Shown here: piece by piece, positions 16,631-26,383 of the stretch
Layout of the letters: each line of letters starts with the position of its first letter
Position numbering within the stretch: position 1 is the first letter of the stretch
From: Bacteroidota bacterium
Lineage (GTDB): Bacteria; Bacteroidota; Bacteroidia; Bacteroidales; Tenuifilaceae
DNA length: 64,000 bases
Direction: 5' to 3'
NCBI GenBank assembly: GCA_029560875.1
Contig: JAKQKB010000055.1
Location: 1 to 64,000 of the forward strand
Position numbers and translations under genes: made by a program
The notes under the pieces: generated by a model
The model's input: the letters and a program-made list of their open reading frames with translations, nothing else
Told to the model about the DNA's origin: nothing
Database searches by the model: none

Positions 16631-19600
16631 TCAACCTTTACTCGCTACTACACAAACCTTCTTCTCCTTCTTAACTTCCCCTATTAGGTTAAAATACTCA
16701 ATGTAGATAATGTAAATACCCACGGGAACCCTTCGGTTACTGAAATTGATTCCATCCCAACGAATTGAACCTTCAGTTCCCAAAAGTAAATTGTTTGCAA
16801 GGCGATAAACCTCTACTCCGCTTGATGTGTAAACCCTAATGTTTGCTAAATATCCTGCATCGGGTAGGTTGTAGTTGATAAGTAGGTAGTCGTCACGGCC
16901 ATCGCCGTCGGGCGAGAATGTTTCGGGTGATAGCGTGAAGTTCGACGATGAGGTTGTAGCATCGGTGTACTGCGAGTTTTTGTAGGTTGGCGTTGCAAAC
17001 CCAACAACCTGAGATGCCGATTGCCACGTTGAGGCATCATTTGTTGGTAGATTCGGACTAATTCGCTCTAGTGAGACTCCCTTTACATCTCTCAGTAATT
17101 GGTTGTGTATTTTCTCCGTATAGTAGAATTCATCTACTACAACCAGTTGTTCGTCGAGCAAAACCACATAGCCCTTATCGTTGTTGAACGAGGCCATTTT
17201 AGATGCCCATACTATGGCTTTGGGGTTCTCTGCTGTGTAAAATTGCGTTATGAGAGCAGGATTTGTACATATAACCATATACTCATTTGGAAAGAATAGA
17301 CGCGCTGTATCCGATGCTGTATAGACTTCATCCAACTCAAGAGTATTCAAATTTCTGTTGCTCAAATAGAGTTTTTTGAGGTCGAAGGTTTTCGTCGAGT
17401 TATTGTAAAGTTCCACAAAGTCAGTTCCGCCAGTATAAGGGTTGAAAAGCACCTCGTTTATCACAATTTCGTTGGACAGTGGTGTTTGTGGAAGTGCAAA
17501 GTCAATATCAACCTCATCAATTCTATTGCCAGCAAAATCCATAACTTCGTTCGATATTGTCAACGTATACTTTTGAGTTGTTTCAATCGGGTTTGCTAGT
17601 GTAATAGTAACCTCGTTGAAAAGATTACCGCTCGAAACGATATTGAGTATTCCCAGAGCGTTTGGTGTTGAGTAGTTATCGCTCAGCGTAAAGCTAAGGC
17701 TATCCATTGGTTCGCTATAGCTTATTTTGATAGTTCTGTTATCCAGTACCTCTGTTGCAACAACTCGTGGTTTGGTAATATCAAGATTTTCCCCTGTAAC
17801 AGAGTTGGGTGCACAGGGCGTTCCTCCTTGTGAGTCTTGACTTGCTCTCCAGTTGTTTGAGCCTTCTGCCAAATTGGTAATATCGACGCATTCCATTGAG
17901 TAACCACCGCTGTTTCGGGCTGCATCGTTGTACCAATTCTTGGTGTAGTTTGCAAACGCAATAAGGTTGCTGTTGCTATCGAAAAGCTTTATAAGCATTC
18001 CATCGTTCAGTAGGGCTGGGAAGTTGGTTACTCCAATTGCCTGACCGTAAATAGAAAGATATCCCGATGCAGTATTAGTGCAGACAACCGCATAACTTTG
18101 CGGGGCGATTTTTGCCGCTGGCAAATTAACAGTGGTAGAGTTGAATTGCATTTTCCATCCAGTTATTGATGCCGAGTCGGAATTTGGATTGTAGAACTCA
18201 ACGTACTCGTATTCGGGAAGGCCAACGCTTGGTATTGGGTTGGCCATTATTTCGGTGATAACCAATCGACCTAGATTCCCCTCGGTGCCAATTCCAAACG
18301 TGGCGCTATCGGGTATGGCGTAGCCATTCTCATCTGAAATATTCGAAATGTTTAACTGTAGGTTACCCAATGGCATCCTCGATGTTGTGAGTAAAACCTC
18401 GTTGGGTTTTGCTGCGTTAAATTGTACCGATTGAACGGCTATACTTTCGCCACTCTCTTTCTTAATGGCATAGTTGTCAATGTTCGATGCGCGGGTTGGG
18501 TTTATGCTCTTGCTAAACTGCACCTTAACCGATGATAGATTCATCGATTTTACCGATTTAAGTAAAGGAGGATACTCAACCGTGCAAATCTTTAAATTAT
18601 CAACCCAAAGAAGCCCTGCTCTGGATGCCGTGAATCCAAATTCCAATCCGCCATAGTTAATGGTTAAATCGCCCTTTAAAATGATCTCTCCGCCTAAAAT
18701 CATACAGCCCGATTGCTTGGGCTGATACCAAAGCGATAGCTTACCCGTTGGCGAAAGGGTGAGTTTTAGCTTAACCTCGTCGTTCTCGTTCCAATCGAAT
18801 GCTGTAACTATTAGGTTGTTGCGTTTGCTACTCTCGAACGACCATAGCGAGAGCAAATCGTTACCGTTGCTGGGGTTTACTCCAACTGCAATGCCTGTTG
18901 CAGTACTTAAATCTTCTGATGTTGATGCTGCCACAAAGTAGAAGTAGTTATCGGACGAGGAGTCCCAGTTGCCATTGCGAAAGGTTACTTCCCACTCAAT
19001 GGCCTTTCCTCCCGATGAACTTATGCCGATTGGAAATGTAAGTGTGTTTACCTTTCCATCGGGACTGCCAGCGTGGATAAGCGATTGTCCTCCTGCAATT
19101 GGTGTAATTGTTGATAGTTTCCAGTTTTGTATGCCATTCCAGACAGGTGTGGTTTCCTCAAAATCTTCATTAATAGGGCAATTCTGGATATAACCCACAA
19201 ACATCTCGGGCGATATTCCTTGTTTTAAAGTTTCCGATGTTGCCTTAAACTGATATTTCCCAATGCTGTTGAGTTTAACTCCGCTCCAAATTGACATTCC
19301 ATTGTTTATTGGACTTGCCATCGGCGATGTTTCCATTTGTCCATTTCCAGTTTGTAGCAATAAAGTTGCGTTTCCTGCGAAGTTTGTATCGCTATTTCCC
19401 AAACTATCGGTTGACGATGCCTTTATGCTGAATGCCTGATTGGGTAGGCCAATAAATGGTACTTGCGCAAACGTGAGTTTTGTTGCCACAACATCAATTT
19501 TGCATGGTTGTCCGTAAATGGTTAGCGGAATTGTTGTGCTGAATGCTGTTCCACTTGTGGCCGATTGCACCTCGTGATTGCTTGTGGGTATGTAGAATCG

Positions 19601-22276
19601 GAACTTTGTACCATCAACTATGGCATTCTCCCGAAGAAATGCTTTTATGGTAATATCGAGCGAATCGTTATTCGGAATAATAATGCTGTTCTCGGCAATA
19701 CTTAATACAAATTTCCCGTTACTAACGCTAACACTTGGTGTGATGGTGTCGTTGGAAGTTATTATGGCAAAGCCTTTTATCATTTGTGAAAGTTGAACTG
19801 CATTTTCGGGGTCGAAAGTGGCAAGCGTAATGGTGGTTGGAATTAGCGATAAACCATCGGAGGTGCCTTTATCCTTTAGACGAAGCCTTATCACTTCAAA
19901 AGAGTTATTTTCGTTACTATTTACTGATGATACGGTGATTGTATCCTCGCTTGTGGTTATTGGAACAGCAATACCATCGTTATCGCCACAGGTAATAAAT
20001 GCCGATGCAACATCGTCGAGCGTTGCGCTTTGTGCCAGCAACGAGAATTTCTCGGGGATTGAGTAGTTTACACCAGAGTAGGTGACCTCTCCGTTTACAA
20101 TATTGGCCGTTTCTCCACCAAAAATTGCCAGATTTCCATTGCCCGATGCCAGTTTTAGACTCATTGCTCCGTTAAAATCCTTGTCGATATTTTCGTTTTT
20201 ATCGGTTGCGGCAACTTTGGCCGTAAAATCCTCTAAAACACCTACTCTAGCAGGAGTTTCCTTGAACGATAGTTTTGTGGCATCAACCTTTATGGTAAAA
20301 ATATTTGAGGTGATATTTGTTCCAAACTGAGTGGCAAATCCCGAGCCCTGAGTGTAGGTGGTAAAACCGTGTGAGTTTTTATCAACGTAAAGTTGAATTA
20401 CCTGTCCATCGGTTAAATCCTTACTTTTTAAGTATGCCCAAATGCTTATTTCTGTTGATGTTCCATCGGCAATAATTAGTGATTGTTCACCAAAGAATAT
20501 ATCAATGGCTGCCGTTTTAATTTGTACATCGGCAATGGTAATTAATGCTCCGTTACGTTTAACCAGCACTTCCTCAATAGCCTTGTTTAGTGTAGCAATG
20601 TTTGCAACACTTGTTCTGCTTAGTTTGATGCTATTGACAATTGTTGGGGCATTATCGCCGCTGCCAACATCGTTTATTTTAAGGCGCATTATCTCAAAGG
20701 CCTTTTCGGGGCTTGTGTTAAGTGATTGAATATTTGTGGTCGTAGGTTGCGATGTTGGCTCGCTGGCTGTTGATGTGGTGTCGTTTATGGTTTGAATTTC
20801 GCTGCTGATGGCTTCAACTAGTCCGCTACTCTGGGCCTTTATGCTGAAAGTTCCTGCACTACTATATAAAAGGTCTGTCCAAGGTGCTGTTCCGCTTGCA
20901 GCAGTTTTGGTAAGTCCACTTGTCGATGTTAAATTACCATTGCCTTCGTTTAGGCTTAGCGTTACTGGTTGTACAAAATCGGAATCGATGCTTCCAAACT
21001 CATCGCAACCGCTAACTGATACGCTGAAGTTTTTATTCAGCCCAACTGCTATTGGTTGTTGTGTAAATTTTAGGTGTGTGGCTTGCACCTGAACTGTAAA
21101 ATTGTTGGATGTTACTTTTGCAGCAATAGGTTTTACAAAGCCAGAGCCCGATATCCCTCCAACAAACCCATGGTTTAAGTCAATCTCAAAGGTTAGGTTA
21201 GTTCCTTCGCTTATTCCATTCTTTAGATATATGCCTAGAGTAAACTCATCCTTTGTACCATCGTTAACAACCATTTGGGTTGAATCAACGTCCAGAATTA
21301 TGGTTTCGTTGGTTATCTGCGAATTATTTATGTTGATATTGCCAATAGGACCAGTAATTTTTACTCCACCAATTATTGAACTCCAAGGCGATAGAGTAGG
21401 CGAGGGGTTGCTGAATGTAACCCGCTTAACACGGGTAGGCAGATTATCGCCACTAGCCATATCCTGAATGGCAAAACGGAATACATCCACGGCATTAAGT
21501 GCGTTGTTTGCTAATGATGATATTGTTCCACCTGCAATTTGAGTTGTTGGATTAAGTATGTTAGTAGTATTGTCGTTTTGATTAGCTGCTTGATAATCAA
21601 TGGAAAAATTATCGGCCCAAAGAAGCATATCCGCTGATGATGTGTAACGGTAAAGTATACCGAAGTTGACAAATGCGGTATGGTTGATATCCACTATACT
21701 GCCGTAGTTGACCAAATCGGTAAAAACGCCGTTAACCGATGCTTTAAGCGTAAATGTTCCGTTTGCTAGGCGTTGAACTTCAATTGCGCCTGCCTTTCCT
21801 GTGCCAATTTGGGTTTGCCAGTTTAATGTTGATGTAAGAATTATTTGCGGTGTTCCGTTTGTTACTCTCCATATCTTTAGCAGGTCGTCGCTTCCTGTAA
21901 GGTTAACGCCTACGGCGTAGCCCGAGCCTGTTCCTGAAGTGGTCATTGTAGTGCCATCACTCATAAGGTAAACCCACCAGCCATTCGATGTAGAAGGGTC
22001 GTTGCCATGCCTAATTAGCATGCGCCAGGTTACATCGCCCTTGGTTACATTCCATGTGGGAAGTGGATAGTAAATGGTGTCGGTGGCGCTGGCGGTGTTG
22101 TTAAAAGTGTGCTTAAGCGAGCGTGTTTCCGCCAACGGCGATGATGTTGATGCTTGCCATCTGCCAGTGGGTTTTTGAGTCCAGACCGTTAGGTCATCAA
22201 TCTCAAAATTAAAATTTATCTGCCCTAAAACATTTAACGATAATACTGTTAAAATCAAGGTGAACAATCGTTTCAT
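16631..22276 (-). CDS. Giant secreted surface protein with lamin-tail domains and internal repeats
   Basis: An 1881-residue protein with a signal peptide (MKRLFTLILTVLSLNVLG). A jelly-roll-like module (about 20-225) has a second divergent copy near 1060-1260. Between them are three tandem units of roughly 230-280 residues, each pairing a segment like FEIMRLKINDVGSGDN with an Ig-like part beginning like THLKFTQQPIAVGLN. Two lamin-tail domains follow (VITEIMANP and VINEVLFNP starts), with SbsA/Ig-like parts between them. The C-terminus starts FSPDGDGRDD and ends in a GIYIIYIEY...KKEKKV segment, typical of Bacteroidota secreted proteins using FlgD-like or T9SS-type sorting domains. It is probably displayed on the cell surface; no catalytic site is evident. 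Confidence 0.8.
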   Translation of the reverse strand: MKRLFTLILTVLSLNVLGQINFNFEIDDLTVWTQKPTGRWQASTSSPLAETRSLKHTFNNTASATDTIYYPLPTWNVTKGDVTWRMLIRHGNDPSTSNGWWVYLMSDGTTMTTSGTGSGYAVGVNLTGSDDLLKIWRVTNGTPQIILTSTLNWQTQIGTGKAGAIEVQRLANGTFTLKASVNGVFTDLVNYGSIVDINHTAFVNFGILYRYTSSADMLLWADNFSIDYQAANQNDNTTNILNPTTQIAGGTISSLANNALNAVDVFRFAIQDMASGDNLPTRVKRVTFSNPSPTLSPWSSIIGGVKITGPIGNININNSQITNETIILDVDSTQMVVNDGTKDEFTLGIYLKNGISEGTNLTFEIDLNHGFVGGISGSGFVKPIAAKVTSNNFTVQVQATHLKFTQQPIAVGLNKNFSVSVSGCDEFGSIDSDFVQPVTLSLNEGNGNLTSTSGLTKTAASGTAPWTDLLYSSAGTFSIKAQSSGLVEAISSEIQTINDTTSTASEPTSQPTTTNIQSLNTSPEKAFEIMRLKINDVGSGDNAPTIVNSIKLSRTSVANIATLNKAIEEVLVKRNGALITIADVQIKTAAIDIFFGEQSLIIADGTSTEISIWAYLKSKDLTDGQVIQLYVDKNSHGFTTYTQGSGFATQFGTNITSNIFTIKVDATKLSFKETPARVGVLEDFTAKVAATDKNENIDKDFNGAMSLKLASGNGNLAIFGGETANIVNGEVTYSGVNYSIPEKFSLLAQSATLDDVASAFITCGDNDGIAVPITTSEDTITVSSVNSNENNSFEVIRLRLKDKGTSDGLSLIPTTITLATFDPENAVQLSQMIKGFAIITSNDTITPSVSVSNGKFVLSIAENSIIIPNNDSLDITIKAFLRENAIVDGTKFRFYIPTSNHEVQSATSGTAFSTTIPLTIYGQPCKIDVVATKLTFAQVPFIGLPNQAFSIKASSTDSLGNSDTNFAGNATLLLQTGNGQMETSPMASPINNGMSIWSGVKLNSIGKYQFKATSETLKQGISPEMFVGYIQNCPINEDFEETTPVWNGIQNWKLSTITPIAGGQSLIHAGSPDGKVNTLTFPIGISSSGGKAIEWEVTFRNGNWDSSSDNYFYFVAASTSEDLSTATGIAVGVNPSNGNDLLSLWSFESSKRNNLIVTAFDWNENDEVKLKLTLSPTGKLSLWYQPKQSGCMILGGEIILKGDLTINYGGLEFGFTASRAGLLWVDNLKICTVEYPPLLKSVKSMNLSSVKVQFSKSINPTRASNIDNYAIKKESGESIAVQSVQFNAAKPNEVLLTTSRMPLGNLQLNISNISDENGYAIPDSATFGIGTEGNLGRLVITEIMANPIPSVGLPEYEYVEFYNPNSDSASITGWKMQFNSTTVNLPAAKIAPQSYAVVCTNTASGYLSIYGQAIGVTNFPALLNDGMLIKLFDSNSNLIAFANYTKNWYNDAARNSGGYSMECVDITNLAEGSNNWRASQDSQGGTPCAPNSVTGENLDITKPRVVATEVLDNRTIKISYSEPMDSLSFTLSDNYSTPNALGILNIVSSGNLFNEVTITLANPIETTQKYTLTISNEVMDFAGNRIDEVDIDFALPQTPLSNEIVINEVLFNPYTGGTDFVELYNNSTKTFDLKKLYLSNRNLNTLELDEVYTASDTARLFFPNEYMVICTNPALITQFYTAENPKAIVWASKMASFNNDKGYVVLLDEQLVVVDEFYYTEKIHNQLLRDVKGVSLERISPNLPTNDASTWQSASQVVGFATPTYKNSQYTDATTSSSNFTLSPETFSPDGDGRDDYLLINYNLPDAGYLANIRVYTSSGVEVYRLANNLLLGTEGSIRWDGINFSNRRVPVGIYIIYIEYFNLIGEVKKEKKVCVVASKG

Positions 22277-22364
22277 TTTTTTTAATTACTATTTTTACGA
22301 ACAATAATTTACAAAAAATCTAAATACAATTACTTAATGTTTAACAATTAACAACTTAAAACAA

Positions 22365-23357
22365 ATGAAAGTAGCATTGGTGGGCGCCACCGGATTAGTA
22401 GGTAAAGTAATGCTTCGCGTTCTTGAAGAACGGAATTTTCCTGTAACAGAGTTGATTCCAGCCGCATCGGAAAAGTCGGTTGGTAAAACTATTAAATTTA
22501 AGGGGAAGGATGTTGCAATTGTATCGGTTGCCGAGGCAGTCAAACGAAAACCTGCTGTTGCTATTTTCTCTGCTGGTTCATCAGCATCAAAGGAGTGGGC
22601 TCCAAAGTTTGCTGAGGTTGGCACAACCGTTGTGGATAACTCATCGTGCTGGAGGATGTACCCTGAGATTCCGCTTGTTGTTCCAGAGGTAAATGCTAAT
22701 GTTCTTACTCCTAGAAATAAGATTATTGCAAACCCAAACTGTTCAACCATTCAGCTCGTTGTTGCCTTAAACCCACTTCATCTGAAGTATAAAATTAAAA
22801 GGATAGTTGTATCCACATACCAATCGGTAACTGGTACTGGCGTTAAGGCCGTAAATCAACTTTATGCCGAAAGGCAAGGCGTGCAGGCCGATATGGCTTA
22901 TCCACATCCAATCGATTTAAACTGTTTTCCACACGGTGGAACATTCCTTGAGAATGGCTATACCACTGAGGAGCAGAAGTTGGTTGATGAAACTCGAAAA
23001 ATAATTGGCGACCAGAATATTATGGTTAGTGCAACGGTTGTTCGTATTCCAGTGGTTGGTGGTCACTCAGAGTCAGTAAACGTTGAGTTTGAGAATGAAT
23101 ACGATTTAGCCGAGGCTGTTGAGTTGCTTCGCAACTCTGCTGGAATTACTGTTCAGGATAACCCTGCCGAGAACCATTATCCAATGCCTCGCTATTCAGA
23201 GGGTAAGGATGATGTTTTTGTAGGACGTATCCGCAGAGACATTTCACAACCCAAGAGCATCAACTTCTGGGTTGTTTCCGACAATCTGCGAAAAGGAGCA
23301 GCCACCAATGCAATTCAAATTGCAGAGTTTTTAAACTCTAAAGGTTGGCTTCAGTAA
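22365..23357 (+). CDS. asd: Aspartate-semialdehyde dehydrogenase
   Basis: This enzyme reduces aspartyl phosphate to aspartate semialdehyde with NADPH, the branch point to lysine/diaminopimelate, threonine and methionine. The 330 residues match the family length. Visible are the N-terminal dinucleotide loop VGATGLVGKVM, the catalytic Cys126 in NPNCSTIQ, the YQSVTGTG loop, and the VRIPVVGGHSESV segment with substrate-binding residues. It is a single plus-strand gene. Its last 20 bases overlap the last 20 bases of hflX on the other strand, so neither gene can have a terminator before its stop. Confidence 0.96.
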   Translation: MKVALVGATGLVGKVMLRVLEERNFPVTELIPAASEKSVGKTIKFKGKDVAIVSVAEAVKRKPAVAIFSAGSSASKEWAPKFAEVGTTVVDNSSCWRMYPEIPLVVPEVNANVLTPRNKIIANPNCSTIQLVVALNPLHLKYKIKRIVVSTYQSVTGTGVKAVNQLYAERQGVQADMAYPHPIDLNCFPHGGTFLENGYTTEEQKLVDETRKIIGDQNIMVSATVVRIPVVGGHSESVNVEFENEYDLAEAVELLRNSAGITVQDNPAENHYPMPRYSEGKDDVFVGRIRRDISQPKSINFWVVSDNLRKGAATNAIQIAEFLNSKGWLQ

Positions 23358-24555
23358 CGTCTGGGTAAAGGAAATTATCGTAGGGGTATCTGCCAACGTG
23401 GATATCCCTTACCGTTTTGTAAAGAAGTTCCCTAAACTCTGGAAGGTTTGTTTTCTGCTTTGCCGAAATAAATATTGTGTGAACATCCTTTTTCGCCATC
23501 CAGCTATTTTTAAGCTCACTTAGGCTGATGTTTCTATCGGTTCGGGGGGTGTTGTCATCAGCGTCTTTCTCCTCCCATTTGTAGGCGTCAATTTTATTGA
23601 AAACTATGATGGTTGGTTTTTCCCCAGTTTTCAGTTCATGAAGGGTTTGATTAACCACGTTGATTTGATCCTCAAAACTGGGGTGCGATATATCAACTAC
23701 ATGTAGTAGTAAGTCGGCTTCACGAACCTCATCGAGGGTTGATTTGAACGATTCCACAAGTTGATGGGGTAGTTTGCGGATAAAACCCACCGTATCGGAG
23801 AGCAAGAATGGCAGGTTGCCAATAACCACCTTTCGCACAGTAGTGTCGAGTGTTGCAAAAAGCTTATTCTCGGCAAAAACATCGGACTTACTTATTAAGT
23901 TCATCAATGTTGATTTACCCACATTGGTGTAACCAACTAGTGCAACCCTAACCATGCTACCACGATTTTTTCGTTGGGTAAGCATTTGTCGGTCAATCTT
24001 GCTTAACTCTTCCTTTAGACGTGATATTTTTTCGCGGATAATACGGCGGTCGGTTTCAATTTCGGTTTCCCCAGGACCTCTAAGCCCAATACCACCTCGC
24101 TGACGCTCAAGGTGAGTCCACATTCGGGTTAGTCTTGGTAGCAAGAATTGATATTGCGCGAGTTCTACTTGAGTTTTTGCGTATGCAGTTTTTGCTCGTT
24201 GGGCAAAAACATCAAGTATCAGGTTGGTTCTATCTAAAACCTTTCGTTTAAGTTCATGCTCAAGGTTACGGAGTTGGGTGGGGGTGAGTTCATCGTCGAA
24301 AATTACCATGTCAATTTCGTTTTCCTCCACGTAGTTGGCAATTTCCATTACTTTTCCTTTTCCAATGAAGGAGCGGGAATTGGGAATATCAATTTTTTGA
24401 AGAAACCTTTTAACCGTTGTGGCTCCTGCAGTATCGGCCAAGAACTCGAGTTCGTCGAGGTACTCAGTTACTTCATCCTCCTTTTGTCCAGGCAGTATTA
24501 CTGCAACCAGAACAGCCTTCTCCTGTTTTTTCTCAGTGCTAATGGGTGTAATCAT
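23338..24555 (-). CDS. hflX: Ribosome-associated GTPase HflX
   Basis: HflX is a GTPase that binds the 50S subunit and can split stalled or heat-damaged ribosomes. The 405-residue protein has the N-terminal HflX domain (DDELTPTQLRNLE), a coiled-coil region with the family segment ERQRGGIGLRGPGETEIETD, and a G domain with G1 GYTNVGKST near 208, switch region DTTVRK, G3 DTVGFI and G4 FNKID. The extended basic region before the G domain is characteristic. The gene is monocistronic, and its 3' end runs 20 bases into the asd gene. Confidence 0.95.
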   Translation of the reverse strand: MITPISTEKKQEKAVLVAVILPGQKEDEVTEYLDELEFLADTAGATTVKRFLQKIDIPNSRSFIGKGKVMEIANYVEENEIDMVIFDDELTPTQLRNLEHELKRKVLDRTNLILDVFAQRAKTAYAKTQVELAQYQFLLPRLTRMWTHLERQRGGIGLRGPGETEIETDRRIIREKISRLKEELSKIDRQMLTQRKNRGSMVRVALVGYTNVGKSTLMNLISKSDVFAENKLFATLDTTVRKVVIGNLPFLLSDTVGFIRKLPHQLVESFKSTLDEVREADLLLHVVDISHPSFEDQINVVNQTLHELKTGEKPTIIVFNKIDAYKWEEKDADDNTPRTDRNISLSELKNSWMAKKDVHTIFISAKQKTNLPEFRELLYKTVRDIHVGRYPYDNFLYPDVTEANL

Positions 24556-24607
24556 CTAAATGCTTGGTTAAAAAAAATCATTCAAAGTAAACTAAAAATT
24601 TGTTGAA

Positions 24608-24634
24608 ATAAAAAAGCCGAGGGTTACTCGGCTT
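24608..24634 (-). terminator. Terminator after the first TonB-type gene
   Basis: Stem AAGCCGAG / CTCGGCTT with a five-base loop; read on the minus strand it ends in a T run. It lies 20 bases after the stop at 24654. Confidence 0.7.
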
Positions 24635-24653
24635 AATTGATTGAAAACAGAAA

Positions 24654-25334
24654 TTAATTCAAAACAAAGTTTACTGGAAGGACGAACTTAACACGTGCAG
24701 GTTTGCCGTTATGTTTGCCAGGAGTCCATTTTGGAGACATCTTAACAACTCTAATTGCTTCGTTAACTAATGATGCATCAACGTTTCTGATGGATTTGAA
24801 GCCAGATAAACTACCATCTTTTTCCACAACAAACTCTAGGTATACGCAACCATATACTCCGTTCGCTTGGGCATCTTCAGGATACCTTAATCTCTTCATT
24901 ACAAATTCCATTCTAAACTCTTCTAGGCCGCCTTTACCAAATTTGGGCATTTCTTCAACTACGTAAACAGGCTCTTCTACTTCAACCTCCTCAGTTCGTG
25001 GTATGTAAGTTGGAATTGGCCCATTAGGGTCAATATCCTCAAAGGGATTAACGTCAGTTCTTATATTGACGTTGTTGTCAACAATTTTAATAACATCAGA
25101 AAACGGTATTGGTTTTGGCGGTGGAGGTGTTTTAATTTCATCGGGTTTTGATGTGGGCATTTCTTCAATAAGGCCTAATACTATAGGCTCTTTGAAGTCC
25201 TTAAGATCAATGTTTCTGGTAGATTTCCATTCAAAGGCCAAAAGAACAAGAAGCATTGCCAATGCTAGCCCAATCTCAAAAAATAAAGATTTTTTGCCCT
25301 CAAGGTCTGCTTTTGATGTTTTTTTAGGTACCAT
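24654..25334 (-). CDS. TonB-type energy transducer
   Basis: TonB proteins carry energy from the inner-membrane ExbB/ExbD motor to outer-membrane receptors. This 226-residue protein has a short cytoplasmic basic start, one membrane helix (about 18-37), a proline-rich spacer (TPPPPKPIP) and a C-terminal TonB domain (about 140-226) with the family segments YPEDAQANGVYG and SPKWTPGKHNGKPARVKF. It is a close paralogue of the next gene upstream, sharing an identical layout. No exbB/exbD is adjacent. It has its own terminator, and another lies between the paralogues, so the two may be expressed separately. Confidence 0.88.
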   Translation of the reverse strand: MVPKKTSKADLEGKKSLFFEIGLALAMLLVLLAFEWKSTRNIDLKDFKEPIVLGLIEEMPTSKPDEIKTPPPPKPIPFSDVIKIVDNNVNIRTDVNPFEDIDPNGPIPTYIPRTEEVEVEEPVYVVEEMPKFGKGGLEEFRMEFVMKRLRYPEDAQANGVYGCVYLEFVVEKDGSLSGFKSIRNVDASLVNEAIRVVKMSPKWTPGKHNGKPARVKFVLPVNFVLN

Positions 25335-25441
25335 AACTGTTTGGTTTAAGTGGTTTCTTAAATAACGTTATGGTTAGCTCGGAAAGTATATATAAACCCT
25401 GTTTTTATTGAGTTTTTGAAGTTGTTTGAAATTTTTGAAAT

Positions 25442-25475
25442 AAAAAAACCTCGACCAAGAGTCGAGGTTTTTTTA
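25442..25475 (-). terminator. Terminator between the two TonB-type genes
   Basis: A 12-bp stem, AAAAACCTCGAC with GTCGAGGTTTTT, has a five-base loop and T runs in both directions. It lies 14 bases after the stop of the gene at 25489-26181. Confidence 0.85.
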
Positions 25476-25488
25476 TTATGTTGTAAAC

Positions 25489-26181
25489 TTATTGAAGTAC
25501 AAAAATGATAGGAATAGTAAACTGAACACGTACTGGCTTACCGCGTTGCATACCTGGTTTCCATTTTGGTGAAGAAGACACAACCCTAACAGCCTCTTTG
25601 TCAAGTGCAGGGTCAACTCCTCTTACAACCTTAACGTTAGTTACTCTGCCATCAGGCTCAACAACAAAGTTAATGTAAACACGACCTTGAATACCGTTTT
25701 CAGCAGCAACATCAGGATACTTTAAGTTTTTGGCAATGTAGTTGTTGCGGAATTCATCAATACCTCCAGGTCCGAAACTAGGCATTTGCTCTACCACAAC
25801 GAAAGGAACATACTCTTCAACTTCTTCTTCCTGTTTTTCAGTAAATTCTACAATTTTAACTGCAGCATCTTCCTTGAAATCAGAATCAAAGATGTCAGAG
25901 TTATCCTTGATATTGACGTTGTCGTCAACAATTTTGATAACGTCAGTTACCTGAATAACTTTTGGGGGTTCGGGTTGCTTAATTTCATCTTGGCGTGTAA
26001 TATCTACCATTTCCTCTTCAACTTTAACCTCTTGAGTTTTTAATTCCTCTACATTTACAGTTTCTGAGGAGGTCCATTCAAAGGCCAAAAGAACTAATAG
26101 CAATGCAACTGCTAGTCCAATCTCAAAGAAGATAGACTTCTTGTTCTCTAGGTCTGCCTTGGGTGATTTTTTTAGTTCCAT
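25489..26181 (-). CDS. TonB-type energy transducer (paralogue)
   Basis: A 230-residue paralogue of the gene at 24654-25334, with the same plan: basic N-terminus, membrane helix (about 18-37), an acidic spacer containing KQPEPPKVI, and a C-terminal TonB domain with YPDVAAENGIQGRVY and SPKWKPGMQRGKPVRVQF. The spacer differs most between the two, while the domain that contacts receptors is well kept. The pair arose by tandem duplication; they may serve different receptors or conditions (inference). The long AT-rich stretch upstream (26182-26328) separates it from the tRNA promoter on the other strand. Confidence 0.88.
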   Translation of the reverse strand: MELKKSPKADLENKKSIFFEIGLAVALLLVLLAFEWTSSETVNVEELKTQEVKVEEEMVDITRQDEIKQPEPPKVIQVTDVIKIVDDNVNIKDNSDIFDSDFKEDAAVKIVEFTEKQEEEVEEYVPFVVVEQMPSFGPGGIDEFRNNYIAKNLKYPDVAAENGIQGRVYINFVVEPDGRVTNVKVVRGVDPALDKEAVRVVSSSPKWKPGMQRGKPVRVQFTIPIIFVLQ

Positions 26182-26328
26182 AGTGTTATTATGTCTGGTC
26201 TAAGTATAACGGTTACTTTTTTGTTTTATTGCATGTAAAAATTTTCAGCGCTACAAAGCAACAAATTTTTTCTCTTTCTTACAATTTTATACGCAAATTT
26301 TTAAAACATGTTAAAAAAATAAATCAAA

Positions 26329-26361
26329 TTGACTGAAATTTGTTAAAATAGTATAATTTTG
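26329..26361 (+). promoter_or_regulatory. Bacteroidota-type promoter for the tRNA-Ala locus
   Basis: TTG at 26329-26331 and TAATTTTG at 26354-26361 match the TTG / TAnnTTTG promoter pattern with 22 bases between. It lies just upstream of the broken tRNA-like sequence and 103 bases before the intact tRNA-Ala, so it probably drives both. Confidence 0.6.
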
Positions 26362-26383
26362 CAAGCGCAAATAAATTTCAAGA

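Noticed and set aside
17099-21467. Several plus-strand open frames of 60-121 codons inside 16631-22276
   Set aside because: They lie opposite the 1881-residue gene, show no domains or promoters, and their composition fits antisense shadows.
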